Shown piece after piece: positions 54,129 through 64,000 of a DNA stretch of 64,000 bases (position 1 is the stretch's first letter; every line of letters begins with the position of its first letter). Below the pieces are notes generated by a model that was not told the DNA's origin, ran no database searches, and was given only the letters and a program-made list of their open reading frames with translations. This DNA is from Colwellia sp. BRX10-3. GTDB taxonomy: Bacteria; Pseudomonadota; Gammaproteobacteria; Enterobacterales; Alteromonadaceae. The DNA is taken from contig NZ_JACGWA010000001.1 of assembly GCF_014077505.1 (NCBI RefSeq), positions 558,001 through 622,000 of the forward strand. Reading direction: 5' to 3'. The position numbers and the translations under genes are program-made.

Positions 54129-54716
54129 TCAGTTTTCCCCGACCAATAAAGCCCGATAGTATTGCCAATCAAACGCTTCGCCAGGATCCGTTTTACGCCC
54201 CGGTGCTATATCACAATGCCCAACTATATTACTTTCCAATTCAGGATAAACGCGAATCAAAGATTGACTCAAGCGGCTAAGTTGCTGGTATTGTGCTTTA
54301 GTATAGGAAATATCATCTGTGCCTTCCAGCTCAATACCGATTGAAAAGTCATTACACTTTTCTCGTCCTTTGTAAGTCGAAACGCCCGCATGCCATGCTT
54401 TATCATTAAAAGAAACATATTGCACAATATTGCCATCACGCTGAATAAGGCAATGCGCTGATACACGTATGCTATATATACCTTCAAAGTAAGGGTCAAT
54501 GTTTGGATCTAAATTACCAAGAAAAAAGTCAGTTATATGATTAGCGCCAAATTTCCCTGGTGGCAATGAAATATTATGCACAACCAATAAATTAACCGTT
54601 TCATTTTCAACTCTAGGCTCACAATGGCTAGATTTTTGAATTTCGACATCAGTTAGCCAGCCATTTTTAATCGCTAGTTCAGGGATATTTTTTCGGTCAT
54701 CTTGCAGAAATGACAT
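54129..54716 (-). CDS. ampD: 1,6-anhydro-N-acetylmuramyl-L-alanine amidase AmpD
   Basis: Cytosolic zinc amidase that cleaves anhydro-muropeptides in cell-wall recycling and so sets the level of the AmpR inducer. The zinc ligands and active-site segments are clear: VVHNISLPPG (His near residue 44), IGIELEGTDD (Glu near 124) and GHCDIAPGRKTDPG (His and Asp near 162-172). About 195 residues, close to E. coli AmpD (183). I chose ATG at 54716; a GTG four codons upstream (54728) is also possible. It is divergent from the retropepsin-like protease. Confidence 0.95.
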   Translation of the reverse strand: MSFLQDDRKNIPELAIKNGWLTDVEIQKSSHCEPRVENETVNLLVVHNISLPPGKFGANHITDFFLGNLDPNIDPYFEGIYSIRVSAHCLIQRDGNIVQYVSFNDKAWHAGVSTYKGREKCNDFSIGIELEGTDDISYTKAQYQQLSRLSQSLIRVYPELESNIVGHCDIAPGRKTDPGEAFDWQYYRALLVGEN

Positions 54717-54808
54717 ACAATAATTCACAGTTTGTTTATCAATGCACTATTACATAGTAAAGTTATCATTAGAACAAGATTTTATATTAATCTAACCGTT
54801 GGACATGT

Positions 54809-55330
54809 ATGACAAAAAATGACACTACAGCAAGCTTTGGCAAAGGTTTTGTCTGGATAGCTTGGATTATCGGCATAGCTTTATTAGTGTTTGTATTTCA
54901 AGACTTGTTGGACGAGCAATACAACCCAAATCAAGAACCCAAGCTTTCATTGCAGGCTAATGGTAAAGCAGAAGTTATGTTGCAGCAAAACCGGCAGGGG
55001 CATTATGTGACCAATGGCGCAATTAATGGCACACAAGTCACTTTTTTACTTGATACCGGTGCAACACACGTTTCAATTCCAGCACATATAGCAGAGACCT
55101 TATCCCTGCAAGCTCAAGAGCAGATGCGAGTGCAAACCGCTAATGGCACTATTACCGTTTACCAAACCGAGATAAATGAACTACGCATTGGCAATATCTA
55201 CCTATATAATGTCGCGGCCAATATTAACCCGAGTATGGCTGCTGATGAAATTCTGTTGGGCATGAGCGCCCTAAAAAGAGTAGAATTTAGCCAAACCGGA
55301 AAACAACTAATTTTACGAGAGCAGCTTTAA
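54809..55330 (+). CDS. Retropepsin-like aspartic protease, TIGR02281 family
   Basis: A 173-residue protein with one N-terminal membrane helix (FVWIAWIIGIALLVFVF, about residues 14-30) and a periplasmic clan AA aspartic protease domain. The active-site motif is FLLDTGATHVSIP near residues 78-90; as in retropepsins one copy should form a homodimer. The flap-like and second hydrophobic parts follow, with EILLGMSALKRVEF near 150-163. This matches TIGR02281 (known in Proteobacteria, function mostly unclear). Its stop is directly followed by the nadC start (no gap), so the two are probably coupled, as is common in this group. Confidence 0.88.
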   Translation: MTKNDTTASFGKGFVWIAWIIGIALLVFVFQDLLDEQYNPNQEPKLSLQANGKAEVMLQQNRQGHYVTNGAINGTQVTFLLDTGATHVSIPAHIAETLSLQAQEQMRVQTANGTITVYQTEINELRIGNIYLYNVAANINPSMAADEILLGMSALKRVEFSQTGKQLILREQL

Positions 55331-56218
<888 letters not shown>

Positions 56219-56245
56219 ATCAAAACCCTGCCATAAATAATCAGC

Positions 56246-56339
56246 TTTAAGCTGTCAGTTCAAAGCTTTCAGTGAAAACAACAATCTCTAAAGCGACTTG
56301 TTTTTTCATTTACTGATAGCTGATGGCTGAGAGCTTAAA
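56246..56339. repeat. Hairpin-forming intergenic repeat, copy B
   Basis: TTTAAGCTGTCAGTT (56246-56260) opens an imperfect long hairpin whose other arm ends CTGAGAGCTTAAA (56327-56339). Copy A has the same 15 bases at 54051. A further partial inverted arm is at 56395-56420. Confidence 0.7.
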
Positions 56340-56394
56340 AATAGCCCTAACTTCAGTTAAAAACAATTCCCACATAGTGCGCTGTTTTCGTTCT

Positions 56395-56420
56395 ACAGAC
56401 AGCTTAAGGCTTAAAACTTG
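56395..56420. repeat. Inverted partial arm of the same repeat
   Basis: GACAGCTTAA at 56398-56407 is the reverse complement of TTAAGCTGTC in both copies A and B, followed by more related bases. It looks like a broken or shifted arm of the same element. Confidence 0.45.
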
Positions 56421-56610
56421 ATACTAATCAAAACAATATCCATGCTTAATTTTAAAAGCAGATGAAATTTAGCAATTAAAGCGTAAAAAGAGAGATAAAT
56501 TGTAAAAAACTTAAAAAAAACTTAAAAAAAAGCGTAACAATGTTTTACATTTGGTAAATTTTATCGCAATATCAATTCAGCCCCCGTAATAATGAATGGA
56601 ATTTATAACG

Positions 56611-57051
56611 ATGAAAAAACTAAATACAATGAAAAAAGCTCAAGGTTTCACCCTAATTGAATTGATGATTGTTGTTGCGATTATCGGTATTTTAGCCGCG
56701 GTAGCATTACCTGCTTACCAAACATACACAGCAAAAGCGGCTTATACTGAAGTATCTCAATCAGCAACAGGTGTTAAATCAGCCGTTGAAGTTTGTGCAC
56801 AAATTAGTTCTGCATTAGCTACCTGTAATACTACCGACAATAAAGAAATTGCAGCTTTAGCGTTAGGCGCAACTGGTGCGGCGAGTGTAAACACATTAAC
56901 AGTAACGGGTGCAGGTATTATTACTGTAACACCTAATGCTGTTAACGGTATTAAGGTTGCCGATACTTATTTATTGACTCCAACTATGGCCGCTGGTCAA
57001 GTAACATGGGCTCAAACCGGTGGCTGTGCAACTTCAGGCTTCTGTAAGTAA
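56611..57051 (+). CDS. pilA: Type IV pilin PilA
   Basis: Major or minor type IV pilin subunit. The leader is short and ends in Gly before [21 protein letters not shown], the strongly conserved N-terminal helix with Glu5. Cleavage by PilD should be between Gly and Phe. The mature part is about 133 residues with two Cys near the C-terminus ([10 protein letters not shown]), which form the usual disulfide loop. I chose ATG at 56611 ([12 protein letters not shown]); an upstream Met in the frame lacks support and a later one at 56629 is possible. It stands apart from pilB by a terminator, which allows separate high expression of the pilin. Confidence 0.95.
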   Translation: MKKLNTMKKAQGFTLIELMIVVAIIGILAAVALPAYQTYTAKAAYTEVSQSATGVKSAVEVCAQISSALATCNTTDNKEIAALALGATGAASVNTLTVTGAGIITVTPNAVNGIKVADTYLLTPTMAAGQVTWAQTGGCATSGFCK

Positions 57052-57067
57052 CACTTAGAATCTTAAT

Positions 57068-57093
57068 AAAAAGCTCCTTTAGGAGCTTTTTTT
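57068..57093 (+). terminator. Rho-independent terminator of pilA
   Basis: AAAGCTCCT and AGGAGCTTT pair with a TT loop and are followed by a T7 run, 17 bp past the pilA stop. Confidence 0.92.
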
Positions 57094-57187
57094 ATACCTA
57101 AAAATTAATAAGAATTGTTTTTTGTTTTTCCTAACTAAAATAGTTACACTGTAACTTGCAGTTATTAATAGTTTTATTAAGAGATCT

Positions 57188-58897
57188 ATGAAAGGACTTC
57201 ATCAACAATCAAGCCTACTTTCCGCCTTATCTAAGCATAATATTGTGCCTGGTGATCTAGCGGAAAAAATTAGTGCAGATTTTATTCAACAAAATAAACC
57301 TTTTATACGATACTTAGTTGAAGATAAAAGCATTAATGCCGATGACATAGCCAGCACGCTGTGTCGAAGTTTTGGCTGCCCGTTAATCGACTTAGATAAT
57401 TTTGATAGCAGCTTGGTGCCTGAAGGTGTTCGTAACGAAAAATTAATTCGTAAACACAATGCCCTGCCGTTATATTTGCGTGGTAAAATTTTATTTGTTG
57501 CCATGTCAGACCCTACTAATCTTGATGCCCTGGAAGAAATTCAATTTAACACGGGTTTTTCTACTGAGTTGGTTATTGCCAGTGAAACAGCGTTAAGCAA
57601 CTGTATTGAGAAAATATTAGAACAAGACAGCGATGCTCTTGATATCTCAGATATGGACGCGGAAGAATTATCTGGCATAGATGTTCAAGATGAACGCCAA
57701 GAAGAAGACAATATCGGTGGTAATGGCGATAAAGATGATGCACCCATCGTTGTTTATATTAATAAAATATTACTCGACGCCATTCGTAAAGGTGCGTCTG
57801 ATTTACATTTCGAACCCTATGAAAAGTCTTACCGTATTCGCTTTCGTATTGACGGCATTTTAAACGAAGTTGCCAAACCTCCTGTATCCCTTGCATCTCG
57901 AATGGCCGCACGCTTAAAAGTCATGTCGAAGTTAGATATTGCTGAGCGCCGAGTACCACAAGATGGCCGTATAAAACTAGCATTATCTAAAAAGAAGTCG
58001 ATTGATTTTCGTGTTAGTACCCTGCCAACGATGTGGGGTGAAAAAATTGTAATGCGTATTCTTGACTCGTCAAGTGCCATGTTAGGTATTGACATGCTGG
58101 GCTATGCGCCAGCACAAAAGAAAATTTACATGGACGCGCTAGCACAACCACAAGGTATGATATTAGTGACCGGGCCAACCGGCTCAGGTAAAACCGTATC
58201 ACTTTATACCGGTTTAAATATTTTAAATACCGAAGAACGTAATATTTCAACCGCGGAAGATCCGGTTGAAATTAACTTAGATGGTATTAACCAAGTACAA
58301 ATAAATGTTCGTTCTGGTTTAACCTTCCCCAGTGCATTGCGCTCATTCTTACGTCAAGATCCCGATATAGTTATGGTCGGTGAGATACGAGATTTAGAAA
58401 CAGCAGAAATTGCTATTAAAGCCGCACAAACCGGTCATTTAGTGTTATCTACATTACATACTAACTCTGCTGCAGAAACCTTAACCCGTTTACTTAATAT
58501 GGGTGTACCTTCTTACAACGTTGCCAGTTCAGTCTCCATTATTATCGCACAACGACTAGCTAGACGTTTGTGCATGCAATGTAAAGAGGAAGAACATATT
58601 CCTGAGAGTGAGTTGTTAGCTCAAGGTTTTTTACCTGAGCAACTATCCGAAATAAAATTATTTAAACCCGTTGGTTGCGATCTTTGCACTGGCGGCTATA
58701 AAGGTCGTGTCGGTGTTTATGAAGTAATAAAAATTAGCGATATTACCGCCAATTTAATTATGACAGGTTCGAACTCTTTAGATATTGCGGCTCAATGCCA
58801 GCGTGAAGGTTACAACAATTTACGACAGTCTGGATTAGAAAAAGCGGCATTAGGGGTAACTAGTTTAGAAGAAATTAATCGAGTTACTAACGCTTAA
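57188..58897 (+). CDS. pilB: Type IV pilus extension ATPase PilB
   Basis: Cytoplasmic hexameric ATPase that powers pilus assembly. The 569 residues match P. aeruginosa PilB (566). The N-terminal MshEN-type domain spans residues about 1-160. The GspE-type ATPase has the Walker [13 protein letters not shown] near 325, the Asp box (STAEDPVEI), Walker [20 protein letters not shown] near 390 and the His box [13 protein letters not shown] tetra-Cys zinc motif is present (CMQC and CDLCTGG, near 462 and 498). pilC follows after 172 bp. Confidence 0.97.
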   Translation: MKGLHQQSSLLSALSKHNIVPGDLAEKISADFIQQNKPFIRYLVEDKSINADDIASTLCRSFGCPLIDLDNFDSSLVPEGVRNEKLIRKHNALPLYLRGKILFVAMSDPTNLDALEEIQFNTGFSTELVIASETALSNCIEKILEQDSDALDISDMDAEELSGIDVQDERQEEDNIGGNGDKDDAPIVVYINKILLDAIRKGASDLHFEPYEKSYRIRFRIDGILNEVAKPPVSLASRMAARLKVMSKLDIAERRVPQDGRIKLALSKKKSIDFRVSTLPTMWGEKIVMRILDSSSAMLGIDMLGYAPAQKKIYMDALAQPQGMILVTGPTGSGKTVSLYTGLNILNTEERNISTAEDPVEINLDGINQVQINVRSGLTFPSALRSFLRQDPDIVMVGEIRDLETAEIAIKAAQTGHLVLSTLHTNSAAETLTRLLNMGVPSYNVASSVSIIIAQRLARRLCMQCKEEEHIPESELLAQGFLPEQLSEIKLFKPVGCDLCTGGYKGRVGVYEVIKISDITANLIMTGSNSLDIAAQCQREGYNNLRQSGLEKAALGVTSLEEINRVTNA

Positions 58898-59069
58898 CCC
58901 TTTTATCTATGCGCTTGATCACTCCTTCTTTAGCATGATTAGGCTTAGTTTGATAAAAATTGCCAAGTGTAAACAATAGATATAAGCTAACTGTAATAAA
59001 AAATAATGTATTTTATTCCTAAAGTTAAGACTAACTTCTTTCTAGACACTACAAAATTAGGTTAAGTGA

Positions 59070-60326
59070 ATGGCAGTTTCTTCTACGATAAAAACAAAAG
59101 ATAGAAAAAGTAAAGTTAAAGCGCTTGATGTCTATAAATGGCAAGGGCTAAACCGAAAAGGTAAGAAAATTAGTGGCGAACTCAATGCCACCAGCATTTT
59201 GGAGCTTAAAGCCCAACTGCGCAAGCAAGGTATAACCCCAGGTAAAATCAATAAAAAAGCTAAGCCTTTATTTGGTATGAGCGGTGAAAAGAAAATTTTA
59301 CCGGTTGATATCGCCGTTATTACCCGACAAATTGCTACCATGCTAGCCGCTGGCGTACCTTTAGTACAAACTATTGAAATGATCGGTTCTGGCCATAACA
59401 ATGGCAATGTACAAAAACTATTAGGGACTATCAGTAACAAATTACAATCGGGTATCCCGCTTTCTGAATGTTTACGTGAACACCCACTGTATTTTGATGA
59501 TTTATATTGTGACCTAGTTAATTCAGGCGAACAGTCAGGTTCACTGGAAACTATATACGAACGCATCGCTACCTATAAAGAAAAAGCTGAAGCGTTAAAA
59601 GCTAAAATTAAAAAAGCGATGACTTATCCTATCTCTGTATTAGTTATTGCCTTTGTTGTAACCGCCATTTTATTAATTTTTGTTGTACCAGTTTTCCAAG
59701 AAATATTTGCTAGTTTTGGTGCAGAATTGCCTGCATTCACCCAATTGGTTATTGCCATATCAGAATTTATGCAAGCTTATTGGTTTTTTGGCCTTGGAGC
59801 TATCTTCCTTACTGGTTACCTTTATAAAAAAGCGCATTTAAACAGCCAGAGCTTTCGTGATAGTGTCGATAAAAAAATATTAAAACTGCCTGTTGTTGGT
59901 GATGTACTAAAAAAAGCAGCGGTTGCCCGTTATGCCAGAACACTTTCAACAACGTTTGCTGCTGGTGTACCTTTACCCGACGCTTTAGAGTCTGCTGCAG
60001 GCGCTTCTGGTAATGCAGTTTTTCGTGATGCTATTTTAGAGATCCGCGCTGAAGTAACTTCGGGTATGCAAATGAATTTAGCTATGCGTAATTGTGCTAT
60101 TTTTCCTGATATGGTTATTCAAATGGTCGCCATTGGTGAAGAGTCGGGTGCCGTCGACGATATGCTAGCAAAAGTAGCCACAGTTTATGAACAAGAGGTA
60201 GATAATGCTGTTGATAACTTAACAACCCTGCTAGAGCCTATGATTATGGCAGTGCTTGGTGTGGTTATTGGCGGTTTAATTATTGCTATGTACCTACCAA
60301 TATTTCAAATTGGTATGGTGGTGTAA
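59070..60326 (+). CDS. pilC: Type IV pilus inner-membrane platform protein PilC
   Basis: Membrane protein that couples the PilB motor to pilin extraction. The 418 residues match the family (P. aeruginosa PilC 374-406). An N-terminal basic stretch (TKDRKSKVKAL) leads to the YKWQGLNRKGKKISGE start. Two GspF domains follow, each with a cytoplasmic helical bundle (RQIATMLAAGVPLVQTIEM and ARTLSTTFAAGVPLPDALE), and three membrane segments lie near 200-225, 245-265 and 390-410. GEQSGSLE and GEESGAVDDM are typical. The start ATG at 59070 follows pilB by 172 bp; a terminator follows before pilD. Confidence 0.96.
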   Translation: MAVSSTIKTKDRKSKVKALDVYKWQGLNRKGKKISGELNATSILELKAQLRKQGITPGKINKKAKPLFGMSGEKKILPVDIAVITRQIATMLAAGVPLVQTIEMIGSGHNNGNVQKLLGTISNKLQSGIPLSECLREHPLYFDDLYCDLVNSGEQSGSLETIYERIATYKEKAEALKAKIKKAMTYPISVLVIAFVVTAILLIFVVPVFQEIFASFGAELPAFTQLVIAISEFMQAYWFFGLGAIFLTGYLYKKAHLNSQSFRDSVDKKILKLPVVGDVLKKAAVARYARTLSTTFAAGVPLPDALESAAGASGNAVFRDAILEIRAEVTSGMQMNLAMRNCAIFPDMVIQMVAIGEESGAVDDMLAKVATVYEQEVDNAVDNLTTLLEPMIMAVLGVVIGGLIIAMYLPIFQIGMVV

Positions 60327-60364
60327 AAAACCTAACAATAGACGCTAGCTTTAAACAATAAATT

Positions 60365-60390
60365 AAAACGATGCGTGTCATCGTTTTTTT
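60365..60390 (+). terminator. Terminator after pilC
   Basis: AAAACGATG and CATCGTTTT form a 9-bp stem with a CGTGT loop and a T run. It suggests pilD has its own promoter. Confidence 0.8.
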
Positions 60391-60456
60391 ATCGTTTAAA
60401 CTTATCCTATTAGCATTTAACTTATTTAATGTTTCATATATTTCGAGGCTATTCTT

Positions 60457-61338
60457 TTGACTGACTTTATTACCCTTATGACAAATTCTACGGCTTTTTT
60501 CTACGGTATTGTCTTTGTTTTTTCTTTGCTCATTGGTAGCTTTTTAAATGTGGTTATTTACCGCTTACCAAAAATGCTAGAACAAGGTTGGAAAAGTGAA
60601 TGTCGAGAATTTTTAGCTGATGAGTTAGCTAAGCCGATAAAATCTGACGATAGTTCTATTACGCTTTCAACGCCAAGTTCTAGCTGCCCTAAATGCCAAC
60701 ATAAAATTCGTTTCTACGAAAACATTCCCGTGTTCAGTTGGTTATTTTTACGTGGAAAATGCAGCCAATGTCAGAATAAAATATCGCTTAGATATCCATT
60801 AGTAGAACTCTCAACGGCTATATTAAGTGTTGTTATCGCTGCAAATTACGGTGTTACCTTAACCACGCTGATGCTGTTAGTGTTAACTTGGGGCTTAATT
60901 TGTTTAACCTTAATTGATGTTGATCACATGTTATTGCCTGACCAAATAACTCTGCCATTATTATGGTTGGGTTTATTGGTCAACATTAATGGGGCAATTG
61001 TTCCGTTACACGACGCTGTTATAGGCGCAGTTGCCGGTTACATGAGCTTATTTAGCGTTTTTTGGCTATTTAAGTTAATTACTGGCAAAGACGGTATGGG
61101 ACATGGTGACTTTAAGCTAGTAGCTCTATTTGGCGCATGGTTAGGCTGGCAATTACTGCCTTTGTTGATTTTAATGGCTTCAGCCGTTGGCGCGGTAATT
61201 GGTATTAGCTTGATGGTATTTAAGAATCATCAGCGAGAACAAGCTATTCCGTTTGGTCCATATTTAGCGCTAGCGGGTTGGATTACTTTGCTTTGGGGTA
61301 ATGGCATTTGGTCTTGGTACCTAAGCACGCTAACTTAG
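60457..61338 (+). CDS. pilD: Prepilin peptidase / N-methyltransferase PilD
   Basis: Aspartic membrane protease that removes leaders from type IV pilins and type II pseudopilins and methylates the new N-terminus. The 293 residues match P. aeruginosa PilD (290). The cytoplasmic zinc motif has two CxxC pairs (CPKC near 81 and CSQC near 107). The catalytic Asp residues lie in LIDVDHMLLPD near 152 and in GKDGMGHGDFKL near 217 (the GxGD motif). Seven to eight membrane segments are likely. It follows pilC, is preceded by a terminator and is followed by coaE. Confidence 0.97.
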   Translation: MTDFITLMTNSTAFFYGIVFVFSLLIGSFLNVVIYRLPKMLEQGWKSECREFLADELAKPIKSDDSSITLSTPSSSCPKCQHKIRFYENIPVFSWLFLRGKCSQCQNKISLRYPLVELSTAILSVVIAANYGVTLTTLMLLVLTWGLICLTLIDVDHMLLPDQITLPLLWLGLLVNINGAIVPLHDAVIGAVAGYMSLFSVFWLFKLITGKDGMGHGDFKLVALFGAWLGWQLLPLLILMASAVGAVIGISLMVFKNHQREQAIPFGPYLALAGWITLLWGNGIWSWYLSTLT

Positions 61339-61395
61339 GCTATTTTGTTATGTTTGGATTAGTTATTTACGAACCAGTTATGACTGAATTTAGTG

Positions 61396-62010
61396 ATGTC
61401 TAGATATATAATCGGTTTAACCGGCGGAATAGGCAGCGGTAAAACTACGGTAAGCGATATGTTTGCCGAGTTAAGTATTGATATTATTGATGCTGATATT
61501 GCATCCCGTATTGTTGTAGAGCCTGGCAGTAAAGCACTGACTGCCATTAAAACTTATTTTGGGGCTGACTTTATTGAGAGTAATGGCCAGCTCAATAGAG
61601 CTAAACTACGCAGCCGTATTTTTAGTGAAGCTGATGATAAAGCTTGGTTAAATAGTTTATTACACCCTTTAATTCGACAAGAAATTCTCGCCCAGATAGC
61701 ACAGGCAACAAGCAGCTATTGCATATTAGTCGCCCCGTTACTGCTGGAAAATAATTTGCAGAAATTAGTTAACCGCGTATTAGTGATTAATGTAGACGAA
61801 GCAAGCCAAGTTGCTCGCACGGTAGCGCGCGATCCAAGTTCAGCAGCAGAGATCAAGCGCATCATTGCTAGCCAAATGTCGAGCGAACAGCGGCTGAGCT
61901 TTGCTGATGACATTATCCACAACCAAGATGCTAGCCTAGATAATATTCGCCAACAGGTGATAAGTTTGGATCAAAAATACCATTCACTCGCGCTCAGTTT
62001 TGATAAATAG
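61396..62010 (+). CDS. coaE: Dephospho-CoA kinase
   Basis: Last step of CoA synthesis: phosphorylates the ribose 3' hydroxyl of dephospho-CoA. The P-loop GLTGGIGSGKTTVSDMF is at residues 7-23, DADIASRIVV near 33-43 is the conserved Asp segment, and VAPLLLENNLQKL near 115 is also typical. Length 204 matches E. coli (206). ATG at 61396 was chosen over GTG just before it. Located after pilD, as in E. coli (hofC-coaE-zapD-yacG). Confidence 0.96.
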   Translation: MSRYIIGLTGGIGSGKTTVSDMFAELSIDIIDADIASRIVVEPGSKALTAIKTYFGADFIESNGQLNRAKLRSRIFSEADDKAWLNSLLHPLIRQEILAQIAQATSSYCILVAPLLLENNLQKLVNRVLVINVDEASQVARTVARDPSSAAEIKRIIASQMSSEQRLSFADDIIHNQDASLDNIRQQVISLDQKYHSLALSFDK

Positions 62011-62127
62011 CCCTTTATAAATAAGCCCTTATAAACACGTGTTTTTACAAAACAATTCGCCATTTTGCCCTGCTATGGTTACTATAAAGGTATGGCTCGC
62101 TATTTCCTTCGACAAAGTTTCTAAAAT

Positions 62128-62874
62128 ATGACTGCAATATTGTATGAACATCCGCTTAATGAGCGTATACGTAACTATTTAAAACTCGAGCAACTATTTG
62201 CTCAAGCGACAGACTGTTTACACTATAATATTATCACCAGTCACAGTGTGTTTTTTAATGCTTTATTTGCCATTTTAGATACTTTAGAACGTAATGATAT
62301 TCGTGGGGATTTGATTAAAGATTTAGAAAAGTTAGAGCAAAATTTAGTGATATGGTCGCAAAACCCAGATATTGATAACGCAGCCCTTGAAAACAACTTA
62401 CAAAAGACAGTCGAACTTTCCAGTAAATTAAAAGTGCATAACGCCCAGTGGTTACAGTTAAAATCTGATAAATTTTTAACTGGCTTAAAGCAACGCTTTG
62501 TTATTCAAGGTGGTAGTTCACTTTTTGATCTTCCACAATTACAGTTTTGGTTAAACCAACCTAGCACTGAAGTTGAAGCACAATGCCGCCACTGGTTATC
62601 GCTACTTGAACAAATTAATGCCGCTTTATCGCTTAACTTGATGTTTCTTCGTCAACGAGCTGCATTCGAAGAAATAACCACCGAGAGCGGATTTTACCAA
62701 GATAATGGTGAAGGTTTAATATTAATCCGCATTAAAGTGGCTGATAATTTACCTTTTTACCCAACCATTAGCGGCAATCGTTTTCGCTACTCTATCCGTT
62801 TTATGATGCCATGTAATGAAGCTGGACGAAAATATTCCAAACAAGCGACAAAATTCCAGTTAGCACGATGCTAA
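62128..62874 (+). CDS. zapD: Cell division protein ZapD
   Basis: Z-ring-associated protein that bundles FtsZ filaments. The 248 residues match E. coli ZapD (247). The opening YEHPLNERIRNYLKLEQLF and the central RGDLIKDLEKLEQNL and GGSSLFDLPQLQFWL segments are family features. Mainly alpha helical with a C-terminal beta domain (NGEGLILIRIKVADNL). It lies between coaE and yacG, conserved with E. coli. No signal or membrane segment. Confidence 0.95.
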   Translation: MTAILYEHPLNERIRNYLKLEQLFAQATDCLHYNIITSHSVFFNALFAILDTLERNDIRGDLIKDLEKLEQNLVIWSQNPDIDNAALENNLQKTVELSSKLKVHNAQWLQLKSDKFLTGLKQRFVIQGGSSLFDLPQLQFWLNQPSTEVEAQCRHWLSLLEQINAALSLNLMFLRQRAAFEEITTESGFYQDNGEGLILIRIKVADNLPFYPTISGNRFRYSIRFMMPCNEAGRKYSKQATKFQLARC

Positions 62875-62993
62875 TAGTTTTCAGTATTAGATTAACTAGC
62901 TTAGCCTGCTCTATCGAAAGTTAAACAATATCTAGCTGCTTAGCTAAATATTTCTTATAATGTCTCTACAATTTTCCGCTAGTAATAATTTTT

Positions 62994-63230
62994 ATGGCAC
63001 TAAAAGTAGCTTGTCCCACTTGTAAAAAAGAAGTGATTTGGCAAGAAGAGAGTCAATACCGTCCATTTTGTAGTAAACGTTGTCAGTTAATAGATATTGG
63101 TGATTGGGCCGACGAAAATCATAAAATTAGTCAACCCGTACAAGGTGCAGTCGACTTAAATGAAGAAATGCTCGATGCTTTAGAAGCTGAGTTTTTACAG
63201 CATAATAAATTCTTTGTTGACCCTGAGTAA
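62994..63230 (+). CDS. yacG: DNA gyrase inhibitor YacG, zinc-binding
   Basis: Small zinc protein that binds GyrB in E. coli and inhibits DNA binding by gyrase. Four cysteines form the zinc site: CPTC near residues 6-9 and CSKRC near 26-30, with [12 protein letters not shown] and [19 protein letters not shown] as signature. Length 78 is somewhat above E. coli YacG (65), with an extra acidic tail. Converges with mutT. Confidence 0.95.
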   Translation: MALKVACPTCKKEVIWQEESQYRPFCSKRCQLIDIGDWADENHKISQPVQGAVDLNEEMLDALEAEFLQHNKFFVDPE

Positions 63231-63247
63231 TAACTACGTCTAAAATC

Positions 63248-63269
63248 ACCTAAAGGTAATACTTTAGGT
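63248..63269. terminator. Hairpin between the convergent yacG and mutT genes
   Basis: ACCTAAAG and CTTTAGGT form a perfect 8-bp stem with a GTAATA loop, 18 bp after the yacG stop. It has no clear T run, so confidence is modest. Confidence 0.45.
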
Positions 63270-63329
63270 ATTGTTGCAGCGAATAGTTTACAACATTTAC
63301 TGGTAGTGACTTCTATTAAAAATTACTGA

Positions 63330-63731
63330 TTATGATGACTGATAGTTTTGTTGCAGCTTTTCAATAATCGCTTTATTAGCTGCCGGAAAGTTTAACGCTT
63401 CAAATTCAGTTAAAGTAAACCAACCAGATTGCTGTCCTTCTAAAGCTTTTGCTTCACCAGTAAAGTTATCAACAACAAATACGTCTAGTAGTACCTTTTT
63501 ATCGCCGTAATCATGGCTGATTTGCATTAGCGATGTGCAAGTTAGCGTATCTATGGCAACTTCTTCTTTTAACTCTCTATGAAGCGCTTGATGGACAGTT
63601 TCATTTTCTTCAACTTTGCCACCTGGAAACTCCCATTTTCCGCCTTGATGGCTATCCGCTAATCGCTTAGTCAGAAAAAACTTATCTTTGTGTTTGATCA
63701 CCCCAACAGCGACATGCACTATTTTTTTCAT
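63330..63731 (-). CDS. mutT: 8-oxo-dGTP diphosphatase MutT
   Basis: Nudix hydrolase that removes oxidised dGTP from the pool. The Nudix box GKVEENETVHQALHRELKEE is near residues 38-57 with all the metal-binding Glu and Arg; the usual Gly two positions after EE is Ala here (EEVAI). The opening VHVAVGVIKHKDKFFLTKR and GGKWEFPGGKVE are typical. Length 133 matches E. coli (129). It lies downstream of secA on the same strand, as in E. coli. Confidence 0.94.
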   Translation of the reverse strand: MKKIVHVAVGVIKHKDKFFLTKRLADSHQGGKWEFPGGKVEENETVHQALHRELKEEVAIDTLTCTSLMQISHDYGDKKVLLDVFVVDNFTGEAKALEGQQSGWFTLTEFEALNFPAANKAIIEKLQQNYQSS

Positions 63732-63888
63732 AATTAACCTAACTACCTATCTAAAAGTGTATTCCCGCTGCAAATAACTGCTAGTCCATTGCGTTAATCG
63801 CCTACATAGACGCTGAGCGGCTCCGGCCTAAGCCCTATCTACAAAAAACTGATCATGCTTGGAAATACAGCATGTCTGAATATAAAAA

Positions 63889-63910
63889 TGCCAGTCAATT
63901 GACTGGCATA
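63889..63910 (-). terminator. Rho-independent terminator of secA
   Basis: ATGCCAGTC and GACTGGCAT form a perfect stem with an AATT loop; on the minus strand it is followed by TTTTT, 25 bp past the secA stop. Confidence 0.85.
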
Positions 63911-63934
63911 ACAAACAATTTACTCGCGAAATGT

Positions 63935-64000
63935 TTAGGTTAATTTACCGTGACACTGCTTGTATTTTTTACCTGAGCCACATGGACAGGGCTCATTTCG
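63935..64000 (-). CDS. secA: Preprotein translocase ATPase SecA, C-terminal end (cut by window edge)
   Basis: The last 21 codons of secA are present: RNEPCPCGSGKKYKQCHGKL then Thr and stop. This is the zinc-binding SEC-C motif with three Cys and a His, which binds SecB and ribosomes. The rest lies beyond the right edge. Followed by a terminator and then mutT, as in E. coli secA-mutT. Confidence 0.95.
   Translation of the reverse strand, partial: RNEPCPCGSGKKYKQCHGKLT

Noticed and set aside
56540-56600. Sigma-54 promoter before pilA
   Set aside because: TGG...GC elements are present near 56552-56567, but the spacing between GG and GC is 11 and not 10, and the flanking bases do not match the consensus.

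Overview
The window reads as ordinary chromosome of a marine, AT-rich gammaproteobacterium of the Alteromonadales, most likely Colwelliaceae (Colwellia or Thalassotalea type). The basis is the gene content (AcnB, PdhR-AceEF-Lpd, LptFG-PepA-HolC-ValS, RapA-RluA), gene order shared with Escherichia coli and Shewanella, and low-GC codon use. This taxonomic call is inference from recognised families; no marker comparison was run.

Left part (1-9500): the start of an S4-domain pseudouridine synthase, an MscS channel, an exported DUF1501/DUF1800 pair, a DUF4382 lipoprotein, a periplasmic solute-binding protein, a 21-bp tandem repeat beside a tRNA-Leu-like fragment, a parvulin isomerase, an intact tRNA-Leu(CAA), a small uncharacterised protein and an RDD membrane protein. 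This is the most accessory-looking stretch.

Middle part (9500-41500): the LPS exporter permeases lptG/lptF face pepA-holC-valS. A cold-shock gene with a long structured leader follows. Next come gpx-hemH and a cytochrome c maturation operon that stops after ccmE at a strong terminator. On the minus strand there is an envelope-lipid group (alpha/beta hydrolase lipoprotein, mlaA, plsC, rraB and a 52-aa membrane protein). Then come an acyl-CoA dehydrogenase, an exported transglutaminase-like protein facing a large hybrid sensor kinase, phoH, rapA-rluA, a DUF3530 protein and yacL. After yacL lie a decayed solute-binding-protein pseudogene and a TonB-like protein without the TonB C-terminal domain.

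Right part (41500-64000): a long block with E. coli minute 2-3 content. It holds acnB, a lipoprotein, lpd-aceF-aceE-pdhR with a perfect PdhR operator, ampE-ampD, a retropepsin-like protease, nadC, pilA-pilB-pilC-pilD, coaE, zapD, yacG, mutT and the 3' end of secA. Together these cover pyruvate entry to the TCA cycle, muropeptide recycling, NAD and CoA synthesis, type IV pili, division and secretion.

I found no CRISPR array, transposase, prophage or defence island, and no clear candidate for a wholly new system. The best second-look items are: the hairpin-forming intergenic repeat seen on both sides of the ampD-nadC region; the repeat and tRNA fragment near tRNA-Leu; the shortened ccm operon; the overlapping hydrolase-mlaA pair; the DUF1800/DUF1501 pair; and several regulatory structures (PdhR operator, aceF-lpd hairpin, csp leader, acnB leader).
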